Shown here piece by piece: positions 44,511-53,439 of a stretch of 64,000 nt of DNA; the stretch's first letter is position 1, and the number at the start of each line of letters is the position of its first letter. A program made the position numbers and the translations under genes. Location of the stretch: positions 1 through 64,000 of the forward strand of contig DRFO01000016.1 in assembly GCA_011050525.1 (NCBI GenBank), written 5' to 3'. Source of the DNA: Halopseudomonas xinjiangensis. Its GTDB lineage: Bacteria; Pseudomonadota; Gammaproteobacteria; Pseudomonadales; Pseudomonadaceae. The notes beneath the pieces are model-generated. The model saw only the letters and a program-made list of their open reading frames with translations. It was not told where the DNA came from and did no database searches.

Positions 44511-44948
44511 ATGCGGACGTTGCTGGTTTTTTCAGGCCCTCTGCTATTTCTGTCCGGTTCCGTGCTGGCAAACGCCGCTACGACGACGGGGACAGCTTCC
44601 AGTTCGCAATCCTCGCTAGTGGGCCAGCTCGTGCAGCTCGGCCTGGGGATGATTCTGGTAGTGGGACTGATTTTCCTCATGGGTTATCTGCTGCGCCGGG
44701 TAGGTCCATTGGCCCCCCAGGGCGGACAGCATATCAAGCTGGTGAGCAGCCTGCCGATGGGACCCCGGGATCGCCTGTTGTTGGTCGATGTGGGTGGTAA
44801 ACAGCTACTGATTGGCGTATCGCCTGGGCGTATCAATACCTTGCACGTGTTCGACGAGCCAGTCGCGGACGTGACGGCGGAACGTGGCGTAACCGGGGAT
44901 TTTGCCCAGAAGCTCCAGGCCATGCTCAAGCGGGAGAACAAGCCATGA
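44511..44948 (+). CDS. fliO: FliO, flagellar export-gate assembly protein
   Basis: About 145 residues. An N-terminal hydrophobic segment (1-20, signal-like) precedes a membrane helix at about 38-62 ([22 protein letters not shown]). The cytoplasmic domain has the family core [34 protein letters not shown]. It assists FliP assembly. It begins one nucleotide after the fliN stop and overlaps fliP by 4 nt. Confidence 0.93.
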   Translation: MRTLLVFSGPLLFLSGSVLANAATTTGTASSSQSSLVGQLVQLGLGMILVVGLIFLMGYLLRRVGPLAPQGGQHIKLVSSLPMGPRDRLLLVDVGGKQLLIGVSPGRINTLHVFDEPVADVTAERGVTGDFAQKLQAMLKRENKP

Positions 44949-45697
44949 TCCGCTGGCTATTGCTGGTTCTGGTGTTGCTGGCCCCTGCTGCGCTGGCCCA
45001 GACGGCAGCCGATCCCTTGAGCATGCCAGCCGTGACGCTGAGCACCGATGCCGAGGGCGAGCAGACCTATTCGGTCAGCCTGCAGATTCTGCTGTTAATG
45101 AGCGCGCTGACGTTCATCCCCGCATTCGTCATGATGATGACCAGCTTCACCCGCATCATCATTGTATTTTCGATTCTGCGTCAGGCCCTGGGTCTGCAAC
45201 AGACGCCCTCAAGTCAGATTCTCGTCGGCTTGGCTCTTTTTCTGACAATCTTCATCATGGCGCCGGTTTTCGAGCGGATCAACGAAACGGCGTTGCAGCC
45301 CTATATCGCAGAGGAACTGGAACCCGAGGAAGCCGTGGAACTGGCGAGTATTCCGCTGCGTGAATTCATGCTGGCCCAGACCCGCGAAACCGACCTTGAA
45401 TTGTTCGTCCGTCTGGCACGCCGTACTGATCTGACCAGCCCCGACGAGGTGCCGTTTCACATTCTGGTTCCGGCCTTCGTGACCTCCGAATTGAAAACCG
45501 CCTTCCAGATCGGCTTTATGATCTTCATCCCGTTTCTGGTGATCGATCTGGTTGTGGCCAGCGTGCTGATGGCTATGGGTATGATGATGTTGTCACCACT
45601 GATTATCTCGTTGCCTTTCAAGATCATGCTTTTTGTGCTGGTGGACGGGTGGGCGCTGATAATTGGCACCCTTGCCGCCAGCTTTGCCGTGACGTAG
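44945..45697 (+). CDS. fliP: FliP, flagellar export-gate protein
   Basis: A 250-residue gate protein with a cleavable signal peptide (to about APAALAQ) and four helices. Signatures: [53 protein letters not shown] and [40 protein letters not shown]. It forms the FliPQR export channel. Confidence 0.97.
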   Translation: MIRWLLLVLVLLAPAALAQTAADPLSMPAVTLSTDAEGEQTYSVSLQILLLMSALTFIPAFVMMMTSFTRIIIVFSILRQALGLQQTPSSQILVGLALFLTIFIMAPVFERINETALQPYIAEELEPEEAVELASIPLREFMLAQTRETDLELFVRLARRTDLTSPDEVPFHILVPAFVTSELKTAFQIGFMIFIPFLVIDLVVASVLMAMGMMMLSPLIISLPFKIMLFVLVDGWALIIGTLAASFAVT

Positions 45698-45707
45698 GAG
45701 GGCTGAC

Positions 45708-45977
45708 ATGACACCCGAAGTCGTAGTAGACCTGTTCCGCCAGGCGCTCTGGCTGACAACGCTGCTGGTGGCGGTGATAGTGCTGCCGAGTTTGTTTATT
45801 GGCCTGATGGTAGCTGTTTTCCAGGCGGCTACGCAGATCAACGAGCAAACGTTGAGCTTTCTGCCGCGCTTGCTGTTCACCTTTGTCACCCTGATAGTGC
45901 TCGGGCCCTGGCTGGTTGCCCAGGTCGTCGAATTTACCGACAGGCTGTACCGGGAAATCCCCGGGCTGATCGGCTGA
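45708..45977 (+). CDS. fliQ: FliQ, flagellar export-gate protein
   Basis: An 89-residue two-helix protein: MTPEVVVDLFRQALWLTTLLVAVIVLPSLFIGLMVAVFQAATQINEQTLSFLPRL. It is part of the FliP5Q4R1 channel. The stop shares one base with the fliR ATG. Confidence 0.96.
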   Translation: MTPEVVVDLFRQALWLTTLLVAVIVLPSLFIGLMVAVFQAATQINEQTLSFLPRLLFTFVTLIVLGPWLVAQVVEFTDRLYREIPGLIG

Positions 45978-46753
45978 TGTTCGAGCTGGCCGTCACGGAA
46001 GTCAGCCGCTGGGTCGCGAGCTACATGTGGGTGCTCTTTCGCGTCGCCAGCGTGCTGATGACCATGCCGGTGTTCGGCACGCAACTGCTGCCCATGCGCA
46101 TTCGCCTGTATCTGGCGCTGGTCATTACTGTGCTGATCGTCCCCCAGGTTCCACTTGTTCCCGAGCTGGACGCCTTGTCTCTGGCTACATGGATAATCAT
46201 TGCCGAACAGATTCTGATCGGTGCGGCAATGGGCTTCATATTGCAGCTGCTATTTCAGGTTCATGTGCTTGCCGGTCAGATCGTCGCCATGCAGATGGGT
46301 CTCGGTTTTGCCTCGATGAACGATCCGAGCATGGGTATCTCTGTCGCAGTGGTGGGGCAGGTGTTCACCATGCTTGTGACGCTATTGTTCCTGTCGTTGA
46401 ACGGTCATCTGGTGGTCATCGAAGTGCTGGCGGAAAGTTTCAATACCCTTCCGATCGGACAGACCCTGCAAGCCGCTGATTTTTATACGCTGGCGCTTCG
46501 GTTGTCCTGGGTCATGGCCGCCGCTCTGTTGATCGGCCTCCCCGCGATCACCGCATTGCTCATCGTCAATCTCTCCTTCGGGGTAATGATGCGCGCGGCC
46601 CCCCAGCTCAATATTTTCTCGATTGGCTTTCCTCTAACGCTTGTCTTCGGCCTGTTCATTCTTTGGGTGGTATTAGGTGAAGTGGGTGCTCAATATCAGG
46701 CGCTGGCCAGTGATGCACTCACGGTGATGCGCGAAATGGTGGGGGCAGGCTGA
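45977..46753 (+). CDS. fliR: FliR, flagellar export-gate protein
   Basis: A 258-residue polytopic protein (RVASVLMTMPVFGTQLLPMRIRLYLALVITVLI, VQ-like core VHVLAGQIVAMQMGLGFASMNDP, and NLSFGVMMRAAPQLNIFSIGFPLTL). It completes the FliPQR complex. It overlaps fliQ and flhB by one base each. Confidence 0.96.
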   Translation: MFELAVTEVSRWVASYMWVLFRVASVLMTMPVFGTQLLPMRIRLYLALVITVLIVPQVPLVPELDALSLATWIIIAEQILIGAAMGFILQLLFQVHVLAGQIVAMQMGLGFASMNDPSMGISVAVVGQVFTMLVTLLFLSLNGHLVVIEVLAESFNTLPIGQTLQAADFYTLALRLSWVMAAALLIGLPAITALLIVNLSFGVMMRAAPQLNIFSIGFPLTLVFGLFILWVVLGEVGAQYQALASDALTVMREMVGAG

Positions 46754-47889
46754 TGGCAGAGTCTGAGAGTGGTCAGGAAAAAACCGAAGATCCCACGGAG
46801 AAACGCTTAAAGGAGTCCCGTGACAAAGGTCAGATAGCCCGCTCCAAGGAACTCAATACCTTGGCTGTGGTGATGGTGTCTGCTGCCGGTCTGCTGATGG
46901 TCGGGCCGGCAATGGCCGGCAAGATGATGGACCTGATGGTTTACAACTTCACTTTGGATAGGGAAGCGCTGTATTCCACCGACACCATGGGCATTCATCT
47001 GCTGGCGTCGGTCGATCTGGGATTCGATGTGCTGGGCCCGCTGTTTTTCATGGTTCTGATCGCCTCGTTGGTCGGGCCGATTCTGCTGGGGGGCTGGCTA
47101 TTCAGCGCCAAATCCATGGCCCCGAAGTTCGAGCGGATGAATCCGCTGGCCGGCTTGAAGCGCATGTTCTCCCTCAAGGCACTGGTTGAGTTGTTGAAGG
47201 CCCTGGCCAAGTTCCTCGTCGTGCTGGCCGTTGCCCTGGTCGTTCTCAGGCTGCGCCAGAATGACCTGCTGGCGCTTTCTGGCGAACCACTGCCCGACGC
47301 CATTGAACACAGCGCCTGGGTGCTGGGCTGGTCGCTGCTGATTCTGGCCTGTTCGCTGATCCTGATTGCCGCTGTCGATGTTCCGTTTCAGTTGTGGGAC
47401 AACAAGAAAAAGTTGCTGATGACCAAGCAGGAAATCCGAGACGAATACAAAGACTCGGAAGGCAAACCTGAGGTGAAATCGCGCATTCGTCAGTTACAGC
47501 GTGAAATGGCCGAACGACGAATGATGGACGAAATACCCAAGGCGGATGTGGTCATCACCAACCCTACCCACTTCGCTGTTGCGCTCAGATACGATCCGGT
47601 TCGCTCCGGCGCGCCGATAGTGGTAGCCAAGGGCGGCGATTTTCTGGCGCAGAAAATTCGTGAGATTGCTACCGAACATGATGTGGTAGTGCTTGAATCG
47701 CCACCCCTGGCTCGTGCGGTGTTTTACAGCACCGAACTGGATCAGCAGATTCCGGCGGGGTTGTATCTGGCCGTGGCACAGGTACTGGCCTATGTATTCC
47801 AGTTGCGGCAGTACCGGGCCGGGGAGGGCAAGCGTCCTGGACCGGTGCCCAACGTGCCTATTCCCGAGGAGTTCCGTCGGGATGAATGA
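46753..47889 (+). CDS. flhB: FlhB, flagellar export substrate-specificity switch
   Basis: A 378-residue protein: four membrane helices (about 35-55, 92-115, 145-166 and 185-208), then a cytoplasmic domain with the autocleavage site N270-P271-T272-H273 (ITNPTHFAV). It switches export from rod/hook to filament proteins after interaction with FliK. It is the last gene of the fliL operon; a strong bidirectional hairpin follows. Confidence 0.97.
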   Translation: MAESESGQEKTEDPTEKRLKESRDKGQIARSKELNTLAVVMVSAAGLLMVGPAMAGKMMDLMVYNFTLDREALYSTDTMGIHLLASVDLGFDVLGPLFFMVLIASLVGPILLGGWLFSAKSMAPKFERMNPLAGLKRMFSLKALVELLKALAKFLVVLAVALVVLRLRQNDLLALSGEPLPDAIEHSAWVLGWSLLILACSLILIAAVDVPFQLWDNKKKLLMTKQEIRDEYKDSEGKPEVKSRIRQLQREMAERRMMDEIPKADVVITNPTHFAVALRYDPVRSGAPIVVAKGGDFLAQKIREIATEHDVVVLESPPLARAVFYSTELDQQIPAGLYLAVAQVLAYVFQLRQYRAGEGKRPGPVPNVPIPEEFRRDE

Positions 47890-47937
47890 ATGATAGTAGG
47901 GGGCCTGGCGTTCCGGGCAACTGGGGCGATATAACAA

Positions 47938-47970
47938 ACAAAGCTGCCGGCGCAAGGCCGGCAGCTTTGT
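47938..47970. terminator. Bidirectional terminator between flhB and csgA
   Basis: A perfect 14-bp inverted repeat ACAAAGCTGCCGGC / GCCGGCAGCTTTGT around GCAAG. It lies between two convergent operons and ends both. Confidence 0.9.
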
Positions 47971-47984
47971 CTGGCTCAGAGATT

Positions 47985-49280
47985 TTACTGCATGACGGCA
48001 GCGAGGTTGTTGCTGCCTGCCTGGGTTACGAATGCCTGGTTACCCATGCCTGCGCCTTGGGTAACGGTAGCTGTGTTGCTGAAACCTGACTGACTCATGA
48101 TGGCATAGTTGTCCGTGCCGCCTTGAGTAGCAGTCGCGGTATGCAGGCCAAAGCCATTCTGGTCTATGACGATTTCGCCATCCACGCCGGTCTGGGTGGC
48201 CAACGCCCAGCTACCCACTCCGCTTTGGTTCAGATCAGCGTTGTTGCGCTCGCCGGACTGGTCAACTTCTCCATAGTTGAGGTTGCCGTTCTGCTCTATG
48301 AGCACATAACCATCGATGCCGGTTTGGTTGGATTTGGCGTAATTGAAAGCATAACCGTTCTGGTCGATGTGAGCGTCGTTGTTCACGCCTGACTGATCCG
48401 CTAACGCACCATTGGTGCTGCCTTGCTGATCTATCCACACATTGCCGTTTTCACCTGACTGGTTAGACGTGGCGACGTTGGCCAAGCCGGTCTGGTCGAT
48501 GAGCATGTAGTTGTCGTTGCCTGACTGCGTGGCCGTTGCGGCGTTCCACCCGCCGAAGAAGCCATTCTGTTGCTCAATGACGACAGAACCGTTTTCGCCC
48601 GACTGATTGGATGTGGCTGAATTGCCCCTGCCGTGCTGATCGATGGTAGTGTTGTTGGCGCCACCTGACTGCACTGCGACTGCCTCATTCAGGCCGCCAA
48701 ACCAGCTGCCGTCCTGATTGACTGATACGAACCCGTAGGTACCTGATTGGGCGGAAGTGGCCTGGTTGCCATATCCGTACTGATCAATGTCGGCGTTGTT
48801 GTGCTGGCCGGTCTGGACAGACAAGGCTTGGTTTGAATCGCCGTCCTGATAGATCGTAGCGTTGTTTCTTCTGTGCCAAGCGCCAAGCTGATTGATTTGC
48901 GCAACGTTGTCCGAACCAAATTGGTCAACTTCCGCATAGTTATGATTGAATCCCTGACGGACAGTCGCCAGGTTGTCAGAGCCAGACTGGCCAATATCGG
49001 CAGTAAGGTCAGAACCGTTCTGGGTCACAGTAGCTTCGTTGCCATCGCCGTGCTGGACAGTTACCGCATAGTGGTCCCTTCCGCTCTGATAGACGGAGGA
49101 GATCTGTTCATCACCATTTTGATAGACGGACGCTTCGTGATTTCGCTGACCTACCTGGGTAACCGAGGCGTCGTTCAAATCGCCGTCCTGGTCCACAATG
49201 GCTGTGCTGGTATCGACAGCGTAGGCATGGGCGGCCGAGACGGTGAGCATTGCGGCAAACAGTGTTTTGAGCTTGAACAT
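47985..49280 (-). CDS. csgA: CsgA-type major curli subunit with about 17 curlin repeats
   Basis: 431 residues. The signal peptide ends near AHAYA, and the rest is built of 35 half-units of about 11 residues, each closing with Q (patterns such as VDQFGSDN, TVTQNGSD, SNQSGENG). Two half-units make one curlin repeat SX5QXGXXNXAX3Q, so there are roughly 17 repeats. Escherichia CsgA has five repeats and about 150 residues. The Gln and Asn ladder needed for stacking is kept throughout. Exported through CsgG and nucleated by CsgB at the surface. GGAG lies before the ATG. Confidence 0.85.
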   Translation of the reverse strand: MFKLKTLFAAMLTVSAAHAYAVDTSTAIVDQDGDLNDASVTQVGQRNHEASVYQNGDEQISSVYQSGRDHYAVTVQHGDGNEATVTQNGSDLTADIGQSGSDNLATVRQGFNHNYAEVDQFGSDNVAQINQLGAWHRRNNATIYQDGDSNQALSVQTGQHNNADIDQYGYGNQATSAQSGTYGFVSVNQDGSWFGGLNEAVAVQSGGANNTTIDQHGRGNSATSNQSGENGSVVIEQQNGFFGGWNAATATQSGNDNYMLIDQTGLANVATSNQSGENGNVWIDQQGSTNGALADQSGVNNDAHIDQNGYAFNYAKSNQTGIDGYVLIEQNGNLNYGEVDQSGERNNADLNQSGVGSWALATQTGVDGEIVIDQNGFGLHTATATQGGTDNYAIMSQSGFSNTATVTQGAGMGNQAFVTQAGSNNLAAVMQ

Positions 49281-49336
49281 TGGTAAATCTCCATTCTCTG
49301 ATAGTTACTGCGGATAGTTACTGCGTTTGACTTCCG

Positions 49337-49810
49337 TTAGCGGTACTGGCGAACCAGTACGTCTACACCCCGGCCGGATTGTGTAACGCTGCTACTCTTG
49401 TCCGAGCCGGTTTGTTCGATCAGGGCGCTGTTATAGGCACCTCCCTGTTCAATCAAAGCCTGGTTGTTGTAGCCAGACTGAATAATTCCCGCGTAATTGC
49501 TGAAGCCGTCCTGGTCAATTGCAGCCGTGTTGAGATGACCGGTCTGGATGATGAACGCTTCCAGCTCGGTACCCGTCTGGCTGATGGCGCCCGACAGGTG
49601 GTCACCGTTCTGCTGAACAATCGCGAGGTTGTCGCCTTGAAGATGTCTGGGAGAGATTTGGCTGAGCGTTTGCTGCTGACTGATATCGAGTTCGCCTGGG
49701 GCGAGATCCACGGAAGAGGCCAGCTCGTTAGCATTTGCGGAGGATAGGACAAGCAAGAAAGCCAGAAGCGAAAACATCATCCCAGTGGCGATCTTTCTTG
49801 CACATCTCAT
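49337..49810 (-). CDS. csgB: CsgB-type curli nucleator
   Basis: About 157 residues from the ATG at 49810 (AGGG upstream). The signal peptide ends near SSANA. About five curlin repeats follow (IVQQNGDHLSGAISQTG, AAIDQDGFSNYAGIIQSG, ALIEQGGAYNSALIEQTG), and a basic, repeat-breaking end (GRGVDVLVRQYR) resembles the R5 surface anchor of CsgB. It lies 56 nt upstream of csgA in the same operon; csgB-csgA order is the usual one. The 232 nt between csgB and csgG hold a 10-bp inverted repeat (49982-50015) and probably the csgBA promoter. Confidence 0.85.
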   Translation of the reverse strand: MRCARKIATGMMFSLLAFLLVLSSANANELASSVDLAPGELDISQQQTLSQISPRHLQGDNLAIVQQNGDHLSGAISQTGTELEAFIIQTGHLNTAAIDQDGFSNYAGIIQSGYNNQALIEQGGAYNSALIEQTGSDKSSSVTQSGRGVDVLVRQYR

Positions 49811-49981
49811 CGTAACGACCCTAGCCAAAAATTGATGGACCTATGATTGGCCTTAAACTGTCATTCGAAAATCCATCAAAAGATTGAAAACACCATCAAT
49901 CTTCGAGCTCATTTCATTGGTCGTTGGGACTGTTTCGCAAGGGGGGTGAAGCGGGAGGGGCTGGTAGTGCTTGGATTAGTC

Positions 49982-50015
49982 AACCGGCGACACGAACAGT
50001 ACTGAGTCGCCGGTT
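49982..50015 (-). terminator. Inverted repeat between csgG and csgB
   Basis: AACCGGCGAC and GTCGCCGGTT pair across a 14-nt loop. It lies just after the csgG stop on the minus strand. No T run follows, so it may be a weak terminator or an mRNA stabiliser that separates csgDEFG from csgBA. Confidence 0.5.
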
Positions 50016-50042
50016 CAGAGAGAAGAAAAGTTATATGCCTGG

Positions 50043-50840
50043 CTACGCACCACCAGCCTGGTTGGCGGCGACGTGCCAGAGCTTCTTTTCCACTCCCTGG
50101 GTGATGAGATGCGCAACGGCAGCTTCGATTGCCGACAACACACACAACTGCGCAGGCTCGTTGGTGGTGTAGCCGGCTTCCGCCTCGAGCAGTTCTTTGA
50201 ACTCGATAAATTTGTAGACGTTGGCGCTTCGGCCGATCGAATAGATGGTCTTGGTTGTCATGACATTGGACAGCACCTGTCCGGTGAGCACATCAACAGC
50301 CCGCAGATTGACGGTCACCTGATCGACCCGATACTCCTGCGATACACCAATACCCAGATAGCGTGCGCCTAGGCCACCGCTGCGCACATTGGTTTCATAG
50401 GCGACGATGGCACCTTCCATGATCAGATTGGCGGCCATCAGAGAAGGCAGTTCGGCCTGAATATTCGGGGCTACGTCGGGCTTGGCTTGGGAGGCGCGGA
50501 TGACCTTGCGTTCTGTCAGTATATTCTGCAAACCCTCGCGCTCAAGCACCACAAACCAGCCGCTTGCCTGCATTGCGTCGACCAGCATGCTGGCAGCGCC
50601 CTGGGTGACGGCGGTGGAAAAGGAGCTGGATGGATGGGGCTTATATTGTCCGGTCTGATCCCGAAATCCGTAAACGGCCGCCACCAGCGGGCCCCGGGGT
50701 CTGGGCAGGTCGAGCAGATCCTGGTAGGTGGAGGTACGTGGAGTGAGGGTTGGCCCCTCGTGATCGGCAGATAAAGGCTCCCGGATAGCGCAGCCTTGCA
50801 GGACGATCATCATGGAAAATGCGATCAGTAGCGATTTCAT
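50043..50840 (-). CDS. csgG: CsgG, outer-membrane curli secretion pore
   Basis: A 265-residue lipoprotein (lipobox LQGC, Cys17). Conserved core: PRPRGPLVAAVYGFRDQTGQYKPHPSSSFSTAVTQGAASMLVDAMQASGWFVVLEREGLQNILTERKVIRA, then LIMEGAIVAYETNVRSGGLGARYLGIG, RVDQVTVNLRAVDVLTGQVL. It oligomerises to the nonameric pore through which CsgA and CsgB leave the periplasm. Confidence 0.95.
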   Translation of the reverse strand: MKSLLIAFSMMIVLQGCAIREPLSADHEGPTLTPRTSTYQDLLDLPRPRGPLVAAVYGFRDQTGQYKPHPSSSFSTAVTQGAASMLVDAMQASGWFVVLEREGLQNILTERKVIRASQAKPDVAPNIQAELPSLMAANLIMEGAIVAYETNVRSGGLGARYLGIGVSQEYRVDQVTVNLRAVDVLTGQVLSNVMTTKTIYSIGRSANVYKFIEFKELLEAEAGYTTNEPAQLCVLSAIEAAVAHLITQGVEKKLWHVAANQAGGA

Positions 50841-50858
50841 GTCTGGTGCTTTCCTTGC

Positions 50859-51278
50859 TCAGTTGATGGCGCCGTAACCATTGACGATGATTTCGGACAC
50901 TTCTCCGGTCAGACGGTCAGTGATACTGACGGTCAGGTTTCCGGAGTCGTTGATGATATTGACGATGAAGTCGTCGGTGGTTAGTGAGCCAGTGTTGGCA
51001 TCGTCAAGCTCATTGAGCAGTTGAGAAAGCAACCGCGACTCGAGCTGACTGGTAAAGCGCTCCAGTGCGGACGCGCCGGTCAGCGAGGAGCGGTCAATGG
51101 CATCGGGATCCTTGGTGTCGTTCTGCGCCTGAGCGTTGCCGAGCAGCCACGCCCCGTTGAGGGGACTGCCCCCAAAGGACGGATTTACCGGGGTGTAAAC
51201 CAGTTCGGTGGCGTGGGCGCTGGCATTAAAAAGCATTCCGGTTAATACGGCGCTGATGATGGGGGCTCGCAGGTTCAT
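50859..51278 (-). CDS. csgF: CsgF, curli assembly/nucleation factor
   Basis: A 139-residue secreted protein (signal to SAHA). The mature N-terminus ELVYTPVNPSFGGSPLNGAWLLGNAQAQN is the CsgF region that plugs CsgG and docks CsgB. It overlaps csgE by 4 nt and is 18 nt ahead of csgG. Confidence 0.95.
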   Translation of the reverse strand: MNLRAPIISAVLTGMLFNASAHATELVYTPVNPSFGGSPLNGAWLLGNAQAQNDTKDPDAIDRSSLTGASALERFTSQLESRLLSQLLNELDDANTGSLTTDDFIVNIINDSGNLTVSITDRLTGEVSEIIVNGYGAIN

Positions 51279-51658
51279 AACTCATCCTTGGCTAGGTCTG
51301 TGTTGTCTTCAAACAAGGCTTCAATTTTCCGCCTGTTAATTTGCTCCAGAACGAAATCCGCCGCTGCGTAAGCGGTGTCCTCCATATCCGATACGTTGGG
51401 TTGCAAAAACTGTCGATACACAGGAGCGTTTTCGAACTCGACCCATATCAAAACTCCCCAGCGTGCCGATGGCCGCTCTTTGACCGTGAGGTTGAAATCC
51501 AGCGTTCCGGCATCATTCAACCGCTCGCTGAATTTGCGGTAGAATTCCTGCCCGGACCGGGTAATCGTGTTATTGATGATGAAACCTTCAAGCTCAGCCT
51601 CATCAGCTTGCGCAGCGAAGCCCATGAACAGCAGCACCGCGACGAGGATCTGCTTCAT
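51275..51658 (-). CDS. csgE: CsgE, curli transport specificity factor
   Basis: A 127-residue periplasmic protein (signal to AAQA). Conserved are LEGFIINNTITRSGQEFYRKFSERL, the aromatic core SARWGVLIWVEFENAPVYRQFLQPN and AADFVLEQINRRKIEALFED. CsgE caps CsgG and selects substrates. It overlaps csgD and csgF by 4 nt each. Confidence 0.93.
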   Translation of the reverse strand: MKQILVAVLLFMGFAAQADEAELEGFIINNTITRSGQEFYRKFSERLNDAGTLDFNLTVKERPSARWGVLIWVEFENAPVYRQFLQPNVSDMEDTAYAAADFVLEQINRRKIEALFEDNTDLAKDEL

Positions 51659-52308
51659 CTTTCCGGCTCTCCGATATGACCCATCACCAACGCTGCACCC
51701 TGGGCGCGATTGGTGGCCCCAAGCTTGCGCAAGGCATTATGAATATGGCTTTTGATGGTGTGGACGCTGAGATAAACCCTGCCAGCGATGTCCACATTTG
51801 ACAGCCCTTGCCCAGCGAGGGTCAGTATCTGCTTTTCACGGGCAGTCAGCTCGGCGATAGCGTCGGATGTATGGGCGATCTGGCGGTAGCGAACCACCAG
51901 CTTTTCCATCAACGCTCTAGGTAGCCAGTCGCCACCGGCGAGCATGGCCTGAACGCCGGCCATGAAGTTGTTACGAGACATGGAGCGGTAGAACACACCT
52001 TTGACCCAGGGGTGGAGTTCTATCAACTGTAGCGCCACTTCCAGATTGGCATTGACCAGGGCGATTGGAAGGTGGGGAAAGAGCCTAAACACTTGCACGC
52101 ACTCATCGCGGGAGAAGCTGGCAACATCAACCAGCACGAGCTCGGCATCCACCTGTTCGACGCTGGTCTTGATGATTCTGGTCAGCTCAAAGCCGGGGTT
52201 GTCCTGAACGTATGGTTGAAGGACACTTTCGAACAATTCACTGTGGGAAATCAGGACGAGACGGGAGCGTTTTTCGGGCAAAGCAGTGAGGGTTTCGGTC
52301 ACTATCAT
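51655..52308 (-). CDS. csgD: CsgD-type LuxR-family curli regulator
   Basis: 217 residues from the ATG at 52308 (AAGGA 8 nt upstream), the same length as Escherichia CsgD; an earlier in-frame start at 52389 has no ribosome site. The N-terminal receiver-like domain lacks a clear phosphoacceptor, as in CsgD. The C-terminal LuxR HTH (LTAREKQILTLAGQGLSNVDIAGRVYLSVHTIKSHIHNALRKLGATNR) should activate csgBA. It is the first gene of csgDEFG. Confidence 0.9.
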   Translation of the reverse strand: MIVTETLTALPEKRSRLVLISHSELFESVLQPYVQDNPGFELTRIIKTSVEQVDAELVLVDVASFSRDECVQVFRLFPHLPIALVNANLEVALQLIELHPWVKGVFYRSMSRNNFMAGVQAMLAGGDWLPRALMEKLVVRYRQIAHTSDAIAELTAREKQILTLAGQGLSNVDIAGRVYLSVHTIKSHIHNALRKLGATNRAQGAALVMGHIGEPER

Positions 52309-52533
52309 GTGAAGCATCCTTGTTGCACTGGTCTTTTCCCATCCGTTGGGAAGATCTTGTGTCTGAACCTTAGAGCAAAAAAATGGCATTTCAAGGAAGT
52401 GTAGTGGCTAATAGCCATTTTTCCGACGAAAGGTTATTTAGTATTTCTCCGCCAGCATAAAAACAGATCATTGCCCGACTGACACGGCTGCACGCCGGCG
52501 ATACACTGTCTGGCCATTTTCCGGGAAGCCCCT

Positions 52534-53409
52534 ATGACGTTGTTACCCTGGTCCCATAAAACAAGTGCCGGTTTTATTATGCGTGGCTGGCATACGCAAC
52601 CGAGCGATAAACCGCTTCTGCATTTCCTGCACGGCAACGGTTTCTGCTGTCGGACCTACGAGCCATTTCTGGCTCTGCTGGCTGAACATTTTGATTTGTG
52701 GTTATGCGACCTGCAGGGGCATGGGGATACAGATCATGGCGGCGATTTTCTTGGCTGGAACCGCAACGCGCAACTGGCCCACGAGGCTTTCGAGGCGGGG
52801 CGTAAGCAATTCGGTGATGTACCGTTATATGCTTGTGGCCACAGTTTTGGCGGCGTACTGACGGCGCTGACACTGGCCGCGCATCCGCATCTGTTCCAGC
52901 GTGCCGTGCTGCTGGACCCAGTACTGTTTCCCATGAAGCTGATCGCTCTGCGCACCAGCTTGAGTCTCATCGGGCGCCGACGTAACAGCATGTCGGAAAA
53001 AGCGCGGGGCAGGAGGCATCACTGGCCGGACAGGGAGACAGCCTATGGCGCGTTGCATAACCGCGGCATGTTCCGCGGCTGGGAAGAAGCAGCCTTTCGA
53101 GGACACATAGACCATGCGCTAAGGCAGCACGAGGATCGCAGCGTTGAGTTGAAGTGTCGGCCCAGCCGGGAGGCTGAGGTATTCGAGTCGTGGCCTGTCA
53201 GGTTGTGGCATGGGCTGCGCCGGATCCGGACGCCTGCCTTGGTGATGCACGGCGACAAGACCTATCCATTCGTCATCGAATCGGCTCGCCGCCTGGCAGC
53301 CATCAACGCCAATATTGCCTCGCAGATGCTACCCGGCGGCCATTGCTTTATGCTGGAGGATTCTCGGCAGGCCGCTACCAGCGTCAAACGTTTTTTGCTG
53401 GATGATTAA
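52534..53409 (+). CDS. Alpha/beta hydrolase
   Basis: A 291-residue hydrolase: oxyanion region FLHGNGFCCRTYEP, nucleophile S104 in GHSFGG, a likely acid near MHGDKTYPF and histidine in GGHCFML. The extended middle segment is arginine-rich. The substrate is unknown. It is divergent from csgD across 225 nt with no other feature. Confidence 0.75.
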   Translation: MTLLPWSHKTSAGFIMRGWHTQPSDKPLLHFLHGNGFCCRTYEPFLALLAEHFDLWLCDLQGHGDTDHGGDFLGWNRNAQLAHEAFEAGRKQFGDVPLYACGHSFGGVLTALTLAAHPHLFQRAVLLDPVLFPMKLIALRTSLSLIGRRRNSMSEKARGRRHHWPDRETAYGALHNRGMFRGWEEAAFRGHIDHALRQHEDRSVELKCRPSREAEVFESWPVRLWHGLRRIRTPALVMHGDKTYPFVIESARRLAAINANIASQMLPGGHCFMLEDSRQAATSVKRFLLDD

Positions 53410-53439
53410 TTAAAGCGGCTTGCTAATGGTGCATAACCG

